A stretch of 64,000 bases of DNA, taken from positions 811,915 through 875,914 of the forward strand of contig NZ_BMIK01000001.1 of NCBI RefSeq assembly GCF_014642075.1, written 5' to 3'. Both the position numbers and the translations under genes were made by a program. Of the stretch, positions 61,588 to 64,000 are shown in pieces. The notes below the pieces were generated by a model, which saw nothing but the letters and a program-made list of their open reading frames with translations, was not told where the DNA came from and searched no databases. The DNA is from Parapedobacter defluvii. Its GTDB lineage: Bacteria > Bacteroidota > Bacteroidia > Sphingobacteriales > Sphingobacteriaceae. Positions within the stretch are counted from its first letter, which is position 1, and each line of letters starts with the position of its first letter.

Positions 61588-62169
61588 ATGCCGCTTCACA
61601 GACAAGATAACGAAACAATTTTGCTGAATCGTATTTCCAAAGGTGATGAAAGGGCGTTTGGCGAATTGTTTCATGCCTACTACAATCACATCGGCGAATT
61701 TGTGCAATTGTTTACCCACGACCTTGAAGCCACTGAAGAAATCGTACTGGAAGTATTCACCAAAATCTGGATAAATAGGGAGTCCCTCCCGTTGATCGAA
61801 AATTTTGATGCGTACCTATTTATTCTCTGCCGGAATCATACGTTAAACCATGTCAGGAAACAGGCTGCTGAGCAGAAAAGACATACCGCCTATCTCCGTG
61901 AGGTGGACAATGTGGCGGAGACTTTGGAGGAAGGTAGCAGCGATCCCTACGACCTGTTAGAGCAAGCGGTACAACTGCTACCGCCGCAGCAGCAAAAAGT
62001 TTTTACCCTCCGCCGGCAGGGGGTTAAGACCCCTGAAATTTCCCGGCGGATGAGCCTTTCCATTGAATCCGTCAAGAAATACCAGCACCTGGCCATGAAG
62101 TTTATCCGTGACTTTGTAAAAGCGGCTGCTGCCACATCGCTATTCTACTGGATGGTGCTATTCCAGTAA
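61588..62169 (+). CDS. FecI-type ECF RNA polymerase sigma factor
   Basis: This 193-residue sigma factor is read from ATG 61588; a TTG 18 bp upstream is less likely. Region 2 includes FGELFHAYYNHIGEFVQLF, EEIVLEVFTKIWINRESLP and FDAYLFILCRNHTLNHVRK. Region 4 has LLPPQQQKVFTLRRQGVKTP and a helix-turn-helix with SIESVKKYQHLAMK. It ends in a hydrophobic tail (AAAATSLFYWMVLFQ). It is only distantly related to the pair at 1921 and 3791 but is close to the relic at 36664. It is followed by a FecR and a SusC gene, its expected partners. A 9-bp AT-only inverted repeat follows the stop (62172-62190). Confidence 0.93.
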   Translation: MPLHRQDNETILLNRISKGDERAFGELFHAYYNHIGEFVQLFTHDLEATEEIVLEVFTKIWINRESLPLIENFDAYLFILCRNHTLNHVRKQAAEQKRHTAYLREVDNVAETLEEGSSDPYDLLEQAVQLLPPQQQKVFTLRRQGVKTPEISRRMSLSIESVKKYQHLAMKFIRDFVKAAAATSLFYWMVLFQ

Positions 62170-62263
62170 TTAAATTTTTTCAAAAAATTTCATTTTCCAT
62201 ATCCACTTTTCCGCGTGGCCGTGTCTTTATAGCAAAAAACCAATTAGCTATATCCAAAAAGGG

Positions 62264-63505
62264 ATGGAGATGTCGCGACTTACTATATTATTCGAGCGGG
62301 CAATGGATAAAACCATTACGCCTGAAGAACACGATGAATTGCTCGCGTATTTCGCGGATCCTAAAAATAAAAAGCTCACCGAAAAGCTTTTTGCGAGTGC
62401 ATGGAAGCGTTTTAATCCCGATCATCCTGTTTTTACCCAAGAGCAAGGCTCAGCGATGTTGGCACGGCTTTCGGAAACCATTCAAACGGAAGAACGCTCC
62501 TCAGCAGGTACTCGTTTTTGGCCCGTTTTGTGGTACCGGGCAGCGGTCGCCGCAAGCATCCTGTTAGTTGTGTCGGTAGCTTCTTATTTCATCTTTTTCA
62601 AGGTGCCGGACGATTCCGATGGGATGACATTGGCTCAAGCCGTAACACAGGCCGGAATAGCGCCGGGGAATGATCGTGCCGTCATTACTTTGGGCGATGG
62701 TCGTACGATCACGTTGGATGAATCGGGTGTTGGCTTATTGGCAGAGGAAGCAGGGATACACATCAATAAGCTGGCGGAAGGCGAAATTAGCTATGAATCC
62801 TCGTCAAAATCAGCTACAGAAATAGAAGCCGTTACCTACAATACAATTCAAATTCCCAAGGGTGGGCAATACCGTTTAGTACTGCCTGACGGCACGAAAG
62901 TACACCTCAATTCTGCGTCAACACTGCGTTACCCGACGCGCTTCACAGGTATGAGCAGGGAAGTTGAACTAACCGGTGAAGCCTATTTCGAGGTCACGCA
63001 ACGGCTATCGGAAAATGGCGGTCCGACAACGGCGCCATCCAAAATCCCGTTCATCGTCAAAACGGCTAGTCAACAAGTGGAAGTACTCGGCACCGTATTT
63101 AATATCAACGCGTACCACGAACAGCAAACCAAGACTACATTGGTAGAAGGAAGTGTGCGTGTGGTCACGAATACAGCAGAGGCTGTAAGGCTGCAGCCGG
63201 GCGAGGTAGCCACCTGCACTGCGGGGCAAACCGGATTGGTTGTTGAAAAGGCTGATTTGGACGGAGACCTGGCTTGGCATAACGGGTATTTCATTTTCAA
63301 TGACGAAAACATCAGAAGTATTATGGAACGGGTAGCCCGTTGGTATGATGTGGAAGTAGCGTATGTGGGTAAAATGGACGACAAGCGATTTGGGGGTATC
63401 TTCCAACGATCAAAAAGCATTACGCAGTTGCTGGAAAATTTCAGGACCACCGGCTTGGTGGATTTTAAAATAACAGAAAGGAGGATAACTGTAATGGCAA
63501 AATAA
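62264..63505 (+). CDS. FecR-family anti-sigma factor
   Basis: This 413-residue protein has a cytoplasmic anti-sigma region (about 1-88) and one transmembrane segment (about 92-112, AAVAASILLVVSVASYFIFF). The FecR domain (about 200-315) has IPKGGQYRLVLPDGTKVHLN, GEAYFEV and VEVLGTVFNINAY. A C-terminal DUF4974-type domain follows (RSIMERVARWYDVEVAYVG and FGGIFQRSKSITQLLENF). After EAYFEV it has a ~14-residue linker (TQRLSENGGPTTAP) where the FecR at 4491 has the heptad-repeat insertion. It should hold or activate the sigma factor at 61588 in response to the SusC protein encoded at 63637. Confidence 0.95.
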   Translation: MEMSRLTILFERAMDKTITPEEHDELLAYFADPKNKKLTEKLFASAWKRFNPDHPVFTQEQGSAMLARLSETIQTEERSSAGTRFWPVLWYRAAVAASILLVVSVASYFIFFKVPDDSDGMTLAQAVTQAGIAPGNDRAVITLGDGRTITLDESGVGLLAEEAGIHINKLAEGEISYESSSKSATEIEAVTYNTIQIPKGGQYRLVLPDGTKVHLNSASTLRYPTRFTGMSREVELTGEAYFEVTQRLSENGGPTTAPSKIPFIVKTASQQVEVLGTVFNINAYHEQQTKTTLVEGSVRVVTNTAEAVRLQPGEVATCTAGQTGLVVEKADLDGDLAWHNGYFIFNDENIRSIMERVARWYDVEVAYVGKMDDKRFGGIFQRSKSITQLLENFRTTGLVDFKITERRITVMAK

Positions 63506-63536
63506 AATACCCAAAAAACAGTTACCCAAAAAACCA

Positions 63537-63577
63537 GGTGCGTTGGCCCGCACCCGGTCGTTGTTCGTTATACGAAC
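63537..63577 (+). terminator. Two adjacent stem-loops between fecR and susC
   Basis: GGTGCG (63537-63542) pairs with CGCACC (63549-63554), and GTTCGT (63563-63568) pairs with ACGAAC (63572-63577). Like the hairpin at 5751 in the other module, they lie between the FecR stop and the SusC start and could separate regulator and transporter expression. Confidence 0.5.
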
Positions 63578-63636
63578 GGGCGGTAACTAATAAAATTGAT
63601 GAGGTAAACCAATTATTAATTATAACCCAAATTCAA

Positions 63637-64000
63637 ATGTATAAAAAATTTACCGCATGTCTTTGCGGAAGGCCGATTATTCATTCATTACCCTATTTGG
63701 TGATTATGAAAATGACAGTGTTGTTGACCGTTGCGTTCACTCAGTTGGCTGTTGCCAGTCATGGGCAAGCAGTGAGCCTTCATGTGAAGAATGCATCTGT
63801 TGCTCAGGTGCTGTATCAATTGTCGCAACAAAGTGGATATGATTTTATTTACGATGCCAAACTGATTCGGAAGGTGCCGCGCATTACCCTGCAGGTAAGT
63901 GAAGCACCTTTCAAAGAGGTGCTGGAACAATGTTTTGCAGATCAGCCGTTGGAGTTTGTATTTAACGACGATAAGACGGTCGTGATCAAACCACGAAAAA
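63637..64000 (+). CDS. SusC/RagA-family TonB-dependent receptor with STN domain, 3' end outside the window
   Basis: The frame is open from ATG 63637 to the window edge (121 codons seen). An internal signal sequence lies at about 24-44 (MKMTVLLTVAFTQLAVASHGQ). The STN domain then begins with VSLHVKNASVAQVLYQLSQQ, continues with SGYDFIYDAKLIRKV and ends with EFVFNDDKTVVIKP. This matches the N-terminal layout of the SusC protein at 5884. The plug and barrel lie beyond the window. It completes a second sigma/FecR/SusC surface-signalling module, so another SusD and glycan enzymes are expected downstream. Confidence 0.9.
   Translation, partial: MYKKFTACLCGRPIIHSLPYLVIMKMTVLLTVAFTQLAVASHGQAVSLHVKNASVAQVLYQLSQQSGYDFIYDAKLIRKVPRITLQVSEAPFKEVLEQCFADQPLEFVFNDDKTVVIKPRK

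Noticed and set aside
62172-62190. AT-only inverted repeat after the third sigma gene as a terminator
   Set aside because: It is 9 bp of A and T only with a one-base centre, too weak to act as an RNA terminator.

Overview
The window comes from a Bacteroidota chromosome of roughly 50% GC, most likely a Sphingobacteriaceae-type glycan degrader. The evidence is the repeated FecI-type sigma / FecR anti-sigma / STN-containing SusC arrangement, SusD-like and DUF3823 lipoproteins, TAnnTTTG-like promoter boxes, and abundant secreted carbohydrate-active enzymes. No tRNA, rRNA, CRISPR array, phage gene or transposase was seen.

Layout. (1) 1-5.7 kb: the end of a glycoside-hydrolase-like gene, two paralogous ECF sigma genes flanking an SGNH esterase, and a FecR gene that carries an in-frame 7-bp repeat array. 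(2) 5.9-18.1 kb: a polysaccharide-utilisation locus with SusC, SusD, a DUF3823 lipoprotein, a BACON/lectin-like lipoprotein, two paralogous barrel enzymes (one with an InlB-type repeat), a GxDLY-type SGNH hydrolase and an FAD oxidoreductase. (3) 18.1-20.6 kb: a chaperone island with a GroES-like protein, a DUF937 protein, cbpA and cbpM. (4) 20.6-36.5 kb: a rhamnose-directed block with a large secreted protein of unknown function, a GH78 enzyme, an L-arabinose/L-fucose isomerase-like protein, a 1957-residue glycosidase-GH78 fusion and a GH106 enzyme. (5) 36.5-36.9 kb: the decayed head of an ECF sigma gene that still has its promoter region. (6) 36.9-52.2 kb: an oxidative sugar-handling block with two PVC-type cytochrome c dehydrogenases, DUF4432, ThuA, sugar isomerases/epimerases, an MFS transporter, a Gfo/Idh/MocA oxidoreductase and a DUF1080 (3-keto-glycoside hydrolase family) lipoprotein. 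(7) 52.3-58.8 kb: a complete eboABCDEF cluster, tightly packed and continuous with the DUF1080/Gfo genes. (8) 58.8-61.5 kb: a divergent AraC regulator with a phytanoyl-CoA dioxygenase and another sugar isomerase. (9) 61.5-64 kb: a third sigma/FecR pair and the start of a second SusC gene, cut by the window edge.

How the parts fit. The two sigma/FecR/SusC modules should sense and import glycan fragments. Esterases and GH78/GH106 enzymes suggest an acetylated, rhamnose-rich plant glycan. The dehydrogenase, DUF1080 and isomerase genes suggest oxidation to 3-keto sugars followed by cleavage or epimerisation. The ebo cluster, known in cyanobacteria for moving a natural-product precursor into the periplasm and in a Pseudomonas for deterring nematodes, lies directly behind these sugar genes and may be co-transcribed with them. 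This is the most interesting system in the window. Smaller items worth a second look are the RRRTACG heptamer arrays (one inside FecR, one intergenic), two related palindromic elements, a shared sigma-gene promoter with a covarying dyad, and the sigma relic.
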